Source: Jejuia pallidilutea (GTDB taxonomy: Bacteria > Bacteroidota > Bacteroidia > Flavobacteriales > Flavobacteriaceae). Taken from it: DNA of 64,000 bases. The position numbers and the translations under genes are program-made. Positions 57,001-64,000 of the stretch are shown here, piece after piece. The notes beneath the pieces were generated by a model. That model worked only from the letters and a program-made list of their open reading frames with translations. It made no database searches and was not told where the DNA came from. The DNA lies in the NCBI RefSeq assembly GCF_002973595.1, contig NZ_PVEO01000004.1:186001-250000 (forward strand). The letters are read 5' to 3'. How positions within the stretch are numbered: position 1 is the first letter of the stretch; every line of letters begins with the position of its first letter.

Positions 57001-58061
57001 GTGACGATGGTATAGGTATTCCAAAAAATAGTCAAGAAAAAATATTTACCAGGTTTTATCAAGCCACAAATAGTAAAGAAAATAATACGGGTTCTGGAAT
57101 TGGATTATCTTTAGTGAAGTCGTTAGTAGAACTGCATAAGGGTGAAATACACGTGAAAAGTGCGCCTAATAAAGGGAGTGTATTTACAGTTACTTTACCT
57201 ATGGAGCGCCATTTTTACGACGACGACGAAATTTTCGAAATTGTTACCAACAAAGAAAAAAACATAGTTGTTCCTAAAGTTGAGGTTAAAAAAACAACTA
57301 CAAATACCAATATAAAAGAAAAAATCTTGGTTATAGAAGACAACCTTGAGCTAAGAAAATATTTAGTGGATTACTTATCTAATCATTACAAGGTTTATGA
57401 GGCAGAAAATGGTAAAGAGGGGCTGCAATTGTGTCGTCAAGTAAAGCCTATATTGTGTGTGGCCGATGTGATGATGCCTGTTATGGACGGACTAGAATTT
57501 TGTAAAGAACTTAAAAATGATGAATTTATAAGTCATATCCCCGTAATTTTATTAACCGCCTTATCTGAAAACGAAGATATGGTAAAAGGTTTTGATGTTG
57601 GTGCCGATGGGTATTTGGCAAAACCATTCGATCCGTCGCTTTTAAAGTCTAGAATTGTTAATATTATAAAAACACGATTAGAGCTTAAATCTAAATTTTC
57701 AGATGAAGCTGATAGTGAAGTGGGCTTATTAGTACATTCTCCCATCGATAAAGAGTTTATGGAAAAAGTGTCTAATCTTATTGGAAAAAACCTTAGTAAC
57801 CCCGATTTAACTACTAGTTTTTTATGTGATAAATTAGGGGTAAGTTCGTCAAAACTATATAGGAAAATAAAAGAATTAACAGACCTATCTCCAAACGAAT
57901 TTATTAGAACTGTAAGATTAAAAAAATCGGCTCAATATTTAAAATCCAAAAAATACAACGTGTCTGAAGTAACCGATTTAGTAGGTTTTAACGACCCCTT
58001 ATATTTTAGTCGTTGCTTTAAAAAACAGTTTGGTTTTCCTCCTAGTAAATTAATTAAATAG
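54030..58061 (+). CDS. hybrid two-component sensor/AraC regulator (HTCS) of the fucose-type PUL
   Basis: A 1343-residue protein with signal peptide (about 1-20), periplasmic propeller repeats (FLWIGTFSGLNRFDGYEF, LWIGTRKGL, VWIGTKEQG and others to about residue 650), a Y_Y_Y domain (about 700-775) and a membrane helix (about 781-804). The kinase has ISHELRTP with H842 and DDGIGIP. The receiver has D1146 in ADVMMPVMDG and AKPF, and a C-terminal AraC helix-turn-helix ends in FGFPPSK. It lies inside the enzyme run, between an esterase and a GH29 gene, and is the natural regulator of the 28.6-63 kb PUL. It is similar in plan to the HTCS at 8176 but clearly a different protein, so the two probably sense different ligands. 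Confidence 0.93.
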   Translation: MLQRFVLLYIMLFFLCSQAQNIKFEHYNDNNGLSHNSVRHIVQDKHGFLWIGTFSGLNRFDGYEFKSYLSTSEGSNKINNDDITALELDEDANQLWIGTRKGLTVLKLDTYKFTTFLNDPSNPNSLPEDEIRSVYVDKIKRVWIGTKEQGLHIFYVNENRFEKINLPNFRYIKEIFEDSHGNIWIGSYESASIAKLTLDDNGAIQQTTTFTLKVPYTTEINPYLNFIYEDSKKDIFVGTRKGLYKLNEDKNQFENLYIENDEIRDALGPYIVSVAQSPKGEYWVGTLGGLLVCNQLEDIAVGDFQWYYSVLTDQTSLVDNLVSGLFFDATGILWIGTEDGLDKYDPYENQFHFNKDISKHIEGQAPRIRGFAKTYNNKIVAATRHNGLFIEEDDGFVPLFNNQKDIANIYSKDGKIFYCGLWNGKVLIYDFLNNTATEVNVGFEDIPISDIQIIHDDNIVVGSFGQGANILKIKSSNVLSDGTVLLEDGNINEITMDSIGNVWFATEAGVVKYNTASNTKTNYTSSFNKNTGLPHYNVSDIIFDNSGQLWAATREGLSIFDDDKNNFMPLTGYNGLARKWVTDMLLDSNGNLWLNVNNNSVAKINPTNNNHNIYHVNSGNRLDFFSSRGFFNYDDSNIYLGGKNGIIFFSPYSINENKQSPSPIITELKIDNEVILPGTEINDETPLTVDLNETKSVNLGYKNRNFSLQFSSPSYTNERLNKFQYKLENFDDDWITTSSNSRTVQYTNLFPGKYVFKIKASNSDGHWSDEVAYNIKIERPFWLTYQALFLFLLLIAIIIYFIRREVRNRMRLKQELVTEKVNRERDVKLNNEKLRFFTNISHELRTPLTLILGPVTQLLEESKHQSTDYQKSRYNLIHQNASRLLNLVNQVLDFRKAQTGELKLKVSKTDILQYTHNTFDSFKELAYNKQIQFNFNRESEELFGWIDRDKYDKILYNLLSNAIKFTNKFGHVDLYVGLKDNEDGYLIMEVSDDGIGIPKNSQEKIFTRFYQATNSKENNTGSGIGLSLVKSLVELHKGEIHVKSAPNKGSVFTVTLPMERHFYDDDEIFEIVTNKEKNIVVPKVEVKKTTTNTNIKEKILVIEDNLELRKYLVDYLSNHYKVYEAENGKEGLQLCRQVKPILCVADVMMPVMDGLEFCKELKNDEFISHIPVILLTALSENEDMVKGFDVGADGYLAKPFDPSLLKSRIVNIIKTRLELKSKFSDEADSEVGLLVHSPIDKEFMEKVSNLIGKNLSNPDLTTSFLCDKLGVSSSKLYRKIKELTDLSPNEFIRTVRLKKSAQYLKSKKYNVSEVTDLVGFNDPLYFSRCFKKQFGFPPSKLIK

Positions 58062-58160
58062 ATAGAGGCATAACACCAATTGTTGTAGTAGTATAATTTA
58101 TAATTCACTTGAAATTTCAACCATTGTTGCTTGCCATAGTAACAGAAAGACCAAAAGAGT

Positions 58161-58242
58161 GATAGTTTATATTCAATGCTTCATGATTTATATAAAAAAA
58201 ACCATGTAATTTCTATTATTGTGGATAGTAATATAAACTGTC
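58161..58242. promoter_or_regulatory. spaced inverted repeat upstream of the fourth GH29 gene
   Basis: GATAGTTTATAT (58161-58172) and ATATAAACTGTC (58231-58242) are inverted repeats with one mismatch and a 58-bp spacer, in the 200-bp gap between HTCS and GH29. They could form a looped operator or an RNA hairpin, and suggest that a separate transcript starts here. Confidence 0.3.
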
Positions 58243-58261
58243 GAAAAAGCAAATTTTTAGA

Positions 58262-60031
58262 ATGAAAAAGGTTGGAATTTATAGCATACTGTTGGCTCTT
58301 TTATTGAATTTTTCTTGTAACCAAAATGAGAAGAAATCTGAGGTTTCGAATGTAGCGTCTTCAAATCAAATTACAGATGAAGAACGTATGGAGTGGTGGC
58401 AAGAAGCTCGTTTTGGCATGTTTATTCACTGGGGAATTTATACAAAGTTGGCAGGGTTTTATAACGGAAAGGCACAACCCAATAGTGCGGAGTGGATTAT
58501 GAACAGAGCTGAAATTCCAATTGCAGAATACGAAAAATTAGCAGAAGACTTCAATCCTACCCAATTCAATGCAAAAGAATTTGTGGGTTTAGCAAAAGAG
58601 GCGGGCATGAAATACATGGTAATTACAGCAAAACACCATGACGGATTTTCTATGTTTCATTCTAAAGCTAGCGATTATAACATTGTAGATGCTACGCCCT
58701 TTAAACGCGATATTTTAAAAGAATTGGCTAAAGAATGTCAAGAACAAGGCATCAAATTCGGCTTTTATTATTCACAAGCTCAAGATTGGCATCACCCAGG
58801 AGGTATGGGCAACCATTGGGATAAAAGTATAAAACGTGTAAGTAGCGATGAATATGTGTATGAAAAAGCATTACCTGAAGTAAAGCAGCTGTTAACAGAA
58901 TATGGCCCCATTGCCATTTTTTGGTGGGATACGCCTCGAAAAATGACGAAATCTGTTGTAGATAGTTTGCATCATATTACCACAGCATTGCAACCAAGAA
59001 TTATTACAAACGACCGCTTAGGCGATGATTACCCAGGAGACCATAAAACCTTTGAAAGAAATGGACCAAGATACAAGCCCGAAGCTAAATATTGGGAGTT
59101 ATGTCAACCAATAAGTGGTAGCTGGGGGTATAGAAGTGATGATGATAATTTCAAATCCATTCCAACGTTAATTAGGAATTTAATAGATCAAGCAAGTAAG
59201 GGCGGAAACTATCTGTTAAATGTAAGTCCAACCCACGAAGGTACCTTAAAACAAGAAGCTGTAGAAAGACTAAAAGCTATTGGCCAATGGATGGATAAAA
59301 ACAGTAAAGCTATTTACGGTACTCAAGCTAGTCCAACTGAAACCATACCAGATTGGGGTAGAATTACCATGAAAACCGAAGATAACAAAGGTTTACTTTA
59401 TTTACATGTTTACGATTGGAAAGATGGAGCTTCACTACCCATTCGCTTAAACAATCAAGTAGAACAATGTTATCTGTTAACTGACGAATCTAGAAATTTT
59501 CAAGCAGAAACTACAGCACAAGGTATCAATGTAAAATTAACGGGTGATGCACCAGATAGTATTGCTTCAGTAATTGTTTTAAAACTGAAAAGTATGCCTA
59601 ATGCATTACCAATAAAACCACTAGGACAAGATGAAAATGGTGTTGTAGTTTTACCAGCCTACAGAGCACAATACGAGAACTTGCAAGGTCCAGGAGCACA
59701 ATACAATGAACATCTAGATTGCATTGGCGATTGGGAAAGTGAAACAGCAAGAGTGTATTGGAATTTAGAATTTAATGTGCCTGGAACATATCAGCTGGTA
59801 GCTCATTATTCAGCAAAAGAGGCGACAGAAATTTCTGTTTCTATTAACGGAGCGAGTAAAAACATAAAAATATCGGCAAGCGGAACTAATATAAAACGCT
59901 TTAAGAAAATTGAATTAGGAACGTTTTCAATTGAAAAAACTGGGAAGCAGGAAGTGTCCATAATGCCAGTAGCAGGAAAATGGAACGCTTTGAATTTAAA
60001 AGAGATAAAAATTCAACCTATTAAAAACTAA
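58262..60031 (+). CDS. GH29 alpha-L-fucosidase-like lipoprotein with extra C-terminal beta domain
   Basis: A 589-residue lipoprotein (lipobox FSC near residue 20). Catalytic-domain motifs are MEWWQEARFGMFIHWGIYT near residue 44, YMVITAKHHDGFSMF near 120, GFYYSQAQDWHHPGG near 165, and IFWWDTPR with probable nucleophile D223. The usual GH29 beta-sandwich follows to about residue 455. An added domain of about 125 residues follows (RAQYENLQGPGAQYNEHLDCIGDW region onward), ending LNLKEIKIQPI. It resembles a galactose-binding-like or carbohydrate-binding beta-sandwich. It probably acts at the cell surface or outer membrane on a larger substrate than the soluble GH29 enzymes. It begins a second gene run after the HTCS. 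Confidence 0.9.
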   Translation: MKKVGIYSILLALLLNFSCNQNEKKSEVSNVASSNQITDEERMEWWQEARFGMFIHWGIYTKLAGFYNGKAQPNSAEWIMNRAEIPIAEYEKLAEDFNPTQFNAKEFVGLAKEAGMKYMVITAKHHDGFSMFHSKASDYNIVDATPFKRDILKELAKECQEQGIKFGFYYSQAQDWHHPGGMGNHWDKSIKRVSSDEYVYEKALPEVKQLLTEYGPIAIFWWDTPRKMTKSVVDSLHHITTALQPRIITNDRLGDDYPGDHKTFERNGPRYKPEAKYWELCQPISGSWGYRSDDDNFKSIPTLIRNLIDQASKGGNYLLNVSPTHEGTLKQEAVERLKAIGQWMDKNSKAIYGTQASPTETIPDWGRITMKTEDNKGLLYLHVYDWKDGASLPIRLNNQVEQCYLLTDESRNFQAETTAQGINVKLTGDAPDSIASVIVLKLKSMPNALPIKPLGQDENGVVVLPAYRAQYENLQGPGAQYNEHLDCIGDWESETARVYWNLEFNVPGTYQLVAHYSAKEATEISVSINGASKNIKISASGTNIKRFKKIELGTFSIEKTGKQEVSIMPVAGKWNALNLKEIKIQPIKN

Positions 60032-60045
60032 TTTAACACACAACG

Positions 60046-61131
60046 ATGAAGTATATCTTTCTTTTCTTTTTTGGTGTTTTTATGTCATGCAATGCCCAAA
60101 ACGCCATTTACGATAATTTGAAAGAAGCTCCTGTAAACGGCGGTTTACAAATGGACGATTACTGGGTTTGGGGTAGTTCGGTTATAAAAGGTGATGATGG
60201 TAAATACCACATGTATGCCTCTCGATGGCCTAGTTTTTTACCGTTTCACCCTGGATGGATGGTAGCTTCAGAAATTGTGCATGCTATTTCAGATACGCCT
60301 GAAGGGCCATACCAGTTTCAAGACGTAGCTTTGGGTAGTCGTGGTACACAATTTTGGGACGGGCGCTCGTGTCACAATCCTAAAATTGTAAAATATAAAG
60401 ACACTTATATTCTTTATTATATGGGGTCTACTCATCCGTTTGAAGAGATCACTAAAAATAATGTAGAAGATTTTGATTTAAGTAGTAAATGGTGTATCGC
60501 CGCACGCTGGAGAAAACGAGTGGGGATTGCAACGTCTAAAAGTCCGTATGGCCCTTGGAAGCGATTAGACGCTCCAATTTTAGATGTTAAACCTGATTCG
60601 TATTATAGTTTTTTAACATCCAATCCATCGCCACTAATTAAAGAAGATGGTTCGGTAGTGCTGCTTTTTAAAGGAAGAAGCTATCAAGAAGATGGTATAA
60701 AACATAGTGATATGAGCATTGGTGTGGCTACAGCACCGTCGTTTGATGGTGAATATACCGTAGTGGGTACTAAGCCTTTATTTTCTATGGAGCATTTAGG
60801 CGAGGTGGAAGACCCTCATTTATGGAGCGATGATGAGGGTTTTCATTTGGTAGCCAAAGACCAACGCGGATTGATAACCGGAGGAAAAGGCGACGGACTT
60901 TTAGCGCATTCCAAAGATGGTATTCATTGGGAAGTTGATAAAAACCCTAGAGCCTATACCAAAACAGTACAATGGAATGATGGCAAAACTATAAAACAAG
61001 GACAGTTAGAACGTCCGTTTGTTTTTGTTGAAAACGGAAAACCAACGCATATCTTCTTTGCCACTATGGATGGTCCTGGGGGATTTGGTAATGGTACAAA
61101 AACTTGGAATATGGTTATTCCATTAAAATAA
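60046..61131 (+). CDS. five-bladed beta-propeller glycosidase-like lipoprotein (GH43/GH117-like fold)
   Basis: A 361-residue lipoprotein (lipobox MSC near residue 15). The sequence has the blade pattern of five-bladed propeller glycosidases: YWVWGSSVIKGDDGKYHMY near residue 40, SCHNPKIVKYKDTYILYYMG near 108, GIATSKSPYGPWKR near 165, SNPSPLIKEDGSVVLLFKG near 190, and GEVEDPHLWSDDEGFHLVAKD near 245. Acidic residues in these blades may be catalytic. I cannot place it in a numbered family with certainty. It lies 14 bp after the GH29 gene and 37 bp before the sugar porter, so it is co-transcribed with them and probably cleaves another linkage in the same glycan. Confidence 0.7.
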   Translation: MKYIFLFFFGVFMSCNAQNAIYDNLKEAPVNGGLQMDDYWVWGSSVIKGDDGKYHMYASRWPSFLPFHPGWMVASEIVHAISDTPEGPYQFQDVALGSRGTQFWDGRSCHNPKIVKYKDTYILYYMGSTHPFEEITKNNVEDFDLSSKWCIAARWRKRVGIATSKSPYGPWKRLDAPILDVKPDSYYSFLTSNPSPLIKEDGSVVLLFKGRSYQEDGIKHSDMSIGVATAPSFDGEYTVVGTKPLFSMEHLGEVEDPHLWSDDEGFHLVAKDQRGLITGGKGDGLLAHSKDGIHWEVDKNPRAYTKTVQWNDGKTIKQGQLERPFVFVENGKPTHIFFATMDGPGGFGNGTKTWNMVIPLK

Positions 61132-61168
61132 ATAACAATTAATAAAACCAACTAACACTTTATACAAG

Positions 61169-62494
61169 ATGAGTAAAAAAATATTATTATGGTCTATCAC
61201 TGCAGCATTAGCAGGGTTTCTTTTCGGATTCGACGTTGTGGTTATTTCGGGAGCCGATAAAAAATTACAAGCTATTTGGGAATCTTCCGATTCGTTCCAC
61301 GGATGGGTGGTTATGGGAGCAGCGCTTTGGGGAACCGTAGTTGGTGCTTTATTTGGAGGTTTACCAACGAATAAATACGGACGTAAAAACACGTTAATTG
61401 TTATAGGTATTTTGTTTGCAGTATCTGCTATTGGTTCTGCCTTATCAAACGATCCTTTCGTATTTGCTTTTGCACGTTTTATTGGTGGTTTAGGTGTTGG
61501 TGCTTCAACTATTGCAGCGCCTGCTTATATTTCAGAAATAGCGCCAGCTAAAGATAGAGGACGCTTAGTAGCCATGTACCAATTTAATATTGTTTTTGGT
61601 ATTATGATAGCGTTTTTATCCAATTATCTGTTGAGTGGTATAGGTGAAAATGCATGGCGATGGATGCTTGGTGTAGAAGCTATTCCAGCCGTTTTATATA
61701 TTTTATTCGCTTTAAAAGTTCCAAAAAGTCCAAGATGGTTATTGTCGCAATCAAGAGAGGCAGAGGCTAGAGAGGTATTAAAAATTATAGAGCCAGATGC
61801 TAATGTAGATGACCTAGTAAATGAATTTAATGCACATTCAGATAAAAGTGATAAAACTGAAACTATTTTTATTAAAAAATACAGATTTCCGTTAATGTTG
61901 GCATTTTTAATTGCTTTTTTCAATCAATTATCTGGTATCAACGCCTTTTTATATTATGCGCCGCGTATTTTCGAAGAAGCAGGTCTTGGTGAAAGTACAG
62001 CGCTTTTAAGTAGTATTGGAATTGGTGTTACAAATCTAATTTTTACATTATTAGGTGTGTTTTTAATTGATAAATTAGGACGAAAAACCCTTATGTATAT
62101 TGGTTCTGTAGGATATATAGTTTCCTTGGGATTAGTATCAGCAGCCTTCTTTTTAGGATGGACAGGAATGGCAGTACCCATTTTCTTATTTTTATTTATA
62201 GCGGCACATGCCGTTGGTCAAGGTGCTGTAATTTGGGTGTTTATTTCTGAAATTTTCCCTAACCATTTAAGGGCATCGGGGCAGGCGTTCGGAAGTTCAA
62301 CGCATTGGATATTAGCTGCGATAATTCCGTCGTTAATTCCATTTTTGTTCAACCACCCTATGATAGGCCCAGGCGTTGTATTTCTTGTGTTTACGGGTAT
62401 GATGATATTACAATTATTATTCGTAGCCTTTATGATGCCAGAAACCAAAGGAAAAACTTTAGAAGAATTAGAAGATGTGATGTTGAAAAAATAA
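61169..62494 (+). CDS. MFS sugar porter (sugar:proton symporter family)
   Basis: A 441-residue inner-membrane transporter with about 12 helices. Sugar-porter signatures are GFDVVVISGA in helix 1, NKYGRKN and DKLGRKT in the two loop 2/3 positions, DRGRLVAMYQ after helix 4, PKSPRWLLSQ in the central loop, FNQLSGINAFLYYAP in helix 7, and PETKGKTLEELE at the C-terminus. These match the XylE/GLUT-type family, which moves monosaccharides with protons. In this operon the likely cargo is a sugar released by the PUL enzymes, perhaps L-fucose, although fucose is usually carried by the separate FucP family. It precedes an esterase gene by 14 bp. Confidence 0.93.
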   Translation: MSKKILLWSITAALAGFLFGFDVVVISGADKKLQAIWESSDSFHGWVVMGAALWGTVVGALFGGLPTNKYGRKNTLIVIGILFAVSAIGSALSNDPFVFAFARFIGGLGVGASTIAAPAYISEIAPAKDRGRLVAMYQFNIVFGIMIAFLSNYLLSGIGENAWRWMLGVEAIPAVLYILFALKVPKSPRWLLSQSREAEAREVLKIIEPDANVDDLVNEFNAHSDKSDKTETIFIKKYRFPLMLAFLIAFFNQLSGINAFLYYAPRIFEEAGLGESTALLSSIGIGVTNLIFTLLGVFLIDKLGRKTLMYIGSVGYIVSLGLVSAAFFLGWTGMAVPIFLFLFIAAHAVGQGAVIWVFISEIFPNHLRASGQAFGSSTHWILAAIIPSLIPFLFNHPMIGPGVVFLVFTGMMILQLLFVAFMMPETKGKTLEELEDVMLKK

Positions 62495-62508
62495 ACCAGT
62501 CATCATTC

Positions 62509-63330
62509 ATGAAGAAAACCATAGCATTCATATTATGTTGTTTTATCTCCATTTCGCTTTTTGCGTCAAAGGTTGATACGCTTATGGTGCATAGTAAATC
62601 CATGGATAAAACCATAAAAAATGTAGTGATTACACCCAATTCCTACCCTAAACCAGGAAAGGAGTATTCGGTAGTGTATTTGCTCCATGGGGCTTGGGGC
62701 GATTACAAGGCTTGGTTGGACAAAGCGCCAAAAATTAAAGACTATGCCGATGCGTATGATGTAATTTTGGTGTGCCCCGATGGGGATAAATTCAGTTGGT
62801 ATTTCGATAGTCCTGTGGATGATAGCATGAGGTATGAAACCTATATTTCAAAAGAATTAATAACTAAGATTGATGAAACTTACAATACAAAAGCTGATAA
62901 AGATAACCGTGCTATAACAGGATTTAGTATGGGAGGACATGGCGCTTTGTATTTAGCCTTTAAACATCCTGATATTTGGGGAGTTGCGGCCAGTATGAGC
63001 GGTGGTGTTGATGTTAGAGGGTTTCCTTTGCAATGGGAACTGTCTAAACGGTTGGGTAAATATGCTGAACATCCAGAAAACTGGGAAAACAATATGGTAA
63101 TTAACTTAGTGCATTTATTGGATGGAAAGAATTTAAAATTTCTATTTGATTGCGGCATAGACGATTTCTTTTATGATGCCAACGTACGCCTTCATAAAAA
63201 ACTATTGGCGAGACGAATTCCGCACGATTATATTGAGCGTCCCGGAGGACATACCAATGCGTATTGGGCCAATTCTATAAAATATCATATGTTATATTTT
63301 AACGATTTTTTTAATAATTCAAATAATTAA
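62509..63330 (+). CDS. esterase-D-type alpha/beta-hydrolase (CE1-like)
   Basis: A 273-residue exported esterase. ATG at 62509 is chosen over the longer open frame because it opens a clear signal peptide (MKKTIAFILCCFISISLFA) and avoids overlap with the transporter gene, whose stop lies 14 bp upstream. Motifs are YLLHGAWGDYKAWLD (oxyanion loop) near residue 53, GFSMGGHGALYLA with nucleophile S140, CGIDDFFYD (acid) near 222 and RPGGHTNAYW (histidine) near 246. The family includes acetyl-, feruloyl- and S-formylglutathione esterases. Secretion and the PUL context favour deacylation of a polysaccharide. A sulfatase gene starts 5 bp downstream. Confidence 0.87.
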   Translation: MKKTIAFILCCFISISLFASKVDTLMVHSKSMDKTIKNVVITPNSYPKPGKEYSVVYLLHGAWGDYKAWLDKAPKIKDYADAYDVILVCPDGDKFSWYFDSPVDDSMRYETYISKELITKIDETYNTKADKDNRAITGFSMGGHGALYLAFKHPDIWGVAASMSGGVDVRGFPLQWELSKRLGKYAEHPENWENNMVINLVHLLDGKNLKFLFDCGIDDFFYDANVRLHKKLLARRIPHDYIERPGGHTNAYWANSIKYHMLYFNDFFNNSNN

Positions 63331-63335
63331 TACTA

Positions 63336-64000
63336 ATGAACTTTAAAACAGTTTGTCTTTTTTTACTTATAACTGTACTGTGTTTTTCTTGTAAAAGCAA
63401 TACAAATGCAAAAAAGCAGGAACAAGGAATTGAAACTCCAAGTCTAGCGAATACACAGCCTAATATCGTGGTGTTGTTATGTGATGATTTGGGTTATGGC
63501 GATTTATCATCATTTGGGCACCCAATTATAGAAACCAAAAACCTAGATAAGTTAGCGGAAACGGGAATAAAGCTTACCAGTTTTTATTCTACCGCACCGG
63601 TTTGTTCGCCGTCAAGAGCAGGATTGTTAACAGGTAGAAGTCCGAATAAAGCAGGTATTTACGATTTCATTCCAGGGTTGAAAAAGAGTCCCGATAACAG
63701 AGATTTGGTACACCTTCAAGCGCATGAAGAAACCATTCCTGCTATGTTAAAATCTGTAGGTTATGCCACATGTTTAGTGGGGAAATGGCACTGTAGTTCT
63801 CGATTTAATTCTGACGCGCAACCACAACCAGACGATTTTGGTTTCGACCATTGGATGGCCACTCACAACAATGCAGCACCCAGTCATAAAAACCCCACTA
63901 ACTTTGTTCGTAATCGTGAAAAAGTGGGCGAAATTGAAGGGTTTAGTAGCCAGATAATCGTTAGTGAAGCTATCGATTGGTTGAACAATAAAAAAGATGA
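63336..64000 (+). CDS. S1-family sulfatase lipoprotein (truncated by window end)
   Basis: The first 221 codons are present. The N-terminus has a lipoprotein signal (lipobox CFSC near residue 19). NIVVLLCDDLGYGD near residue 45 supplies the metal-binding aspartates, and APVCSPSRAGLLTGR carries the S1 sulfatase signature C-x-P-S-R with C90, the residue converted to formylglycine. GKWHC near residue 150 is another active-site element. It removes sulfate esters from sugars, implying a sulfated target polysaccharide. It follows the esterase by 5 bp. The required formylglycine-generating enzyme is not in the window. Subfamily cannot be assigned from the visible part. Confidence 0.93.
   Translation, partial: MNFKTVCLFLLITVLCFSCKSNTNAKKQEQGIETPSLANTQPNIVVLLCDDLGYGDLSSFGHPIIETKNLDKLAETGIKLTSFYSTAPVCSPSRAGLLTGRSPNKAGIYDFIPGLKKSPDNRDLVHLQAHEETIPAMLKSVGYATCLVGKWHCSSRFNSDAQPQPDDFGFDHWMATHNNAAPSHKNPTNFVRNREKVGEIEGFSSQIIVSEAIDWLNNKKD

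Noticed and set aside
62305-62508. N-terminal extension of the esterase gene overlapping the sugar porter
   Set aside because: The longer frame would overlap the transporter gene by 190 bp and bury the clear signal peptide that begins at 62509.

Overview
The window is AT-rich and codes like a marine member of the Flavobacteriaceae (Bacteroidota). Support for this comes from SusC/SusD pairs, hybrid two-component sensor/AraC regulators (HTCS), many Bacteroidota-type lipoproteins, a zeaxanthin-type crt operon, and a promoter fitting the Bacteroidota TTTG-N19-TAnnTTTG pattern. No transposase, integrase, rRNA or CRISPR array was seen.

Layout. (1) 1-7.5 kb looks like core chromosome: the end of a thioredoxin-fold gene, then a minus-strand operon carH-like - crtI - crtB - crtZ - crtY for making zeaxanthin from geranylgeranyl diphosphate. 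Divergent from it is an eight-heme cytochrome lipoprotein with HEAT/TPR repeats. (2) A tRNA-Leu(GAG) at 7569-7653 (minus) marks the boundary to accessory DNA. (3) 8.2-27.8 kb: an HTCS followed by a seven-gene operon of fasciclin-domain lipoprotein, SusC, SusD, two more fasciclin lipoproteins, and a second SusC and SusD. It contains no recognisable carbohydrate-active enzyme. (4) 28.6-63.3+ kb: a large polysaccharide utilisation locus (PUL). It holds a minus-strand SusC/SusD pair, a GH88/GH105-type unsaturated uronyl hydrolase, and a minus-strand block of two exported Gfo/Idh/MocA oxidoreductases plus a double-DUF1080 lipoprotein. A plus-strand run follows: SusC/SusD, a divergent GH92 protein, an unrecognised membrane-anchored protein, three GH29 fucosidases (two from a recent tandem duplication), an esterase, a second HTCS, a fourth GH29 with an extra C-terminal beta domain, a beta-propeller glycosidase-like lipoprotein, a sugar-porter MFS transporter, a second esterase and a sulfatase cut by the window end.

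How the parts fit. The PUL gene set points to an alpha-L-fucose-rich, probably sulfated and acylated glycan that also contains uronic acid, such as an algal fucan-type polysaccharide; this is inference. SusC/SusD would import oligosaccharides, esterases and sulfatase would strip substituents, GH29 enzymes would release fucose, the GH88-type enzyme would remove unsaturated uronate left by a lyase, and the Gfo/Idh plus DUF1080 block could cleave glycosides through a 3-keto intermediate. The MFS porter would take up monosaccharide and the HTCS would sense oligosaccharides.

The most unusual part is the enzyme-free fasciclin/twin-SusCD operon. Both of its SusC proteins lack the usual GYG-type TonB-box region seen in the two PUL SusC proteins. 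TTGGTT direct repeats 37 or 26 bp apart lie in the promoter regions of three SUS operons and are candidate HTCS sites.
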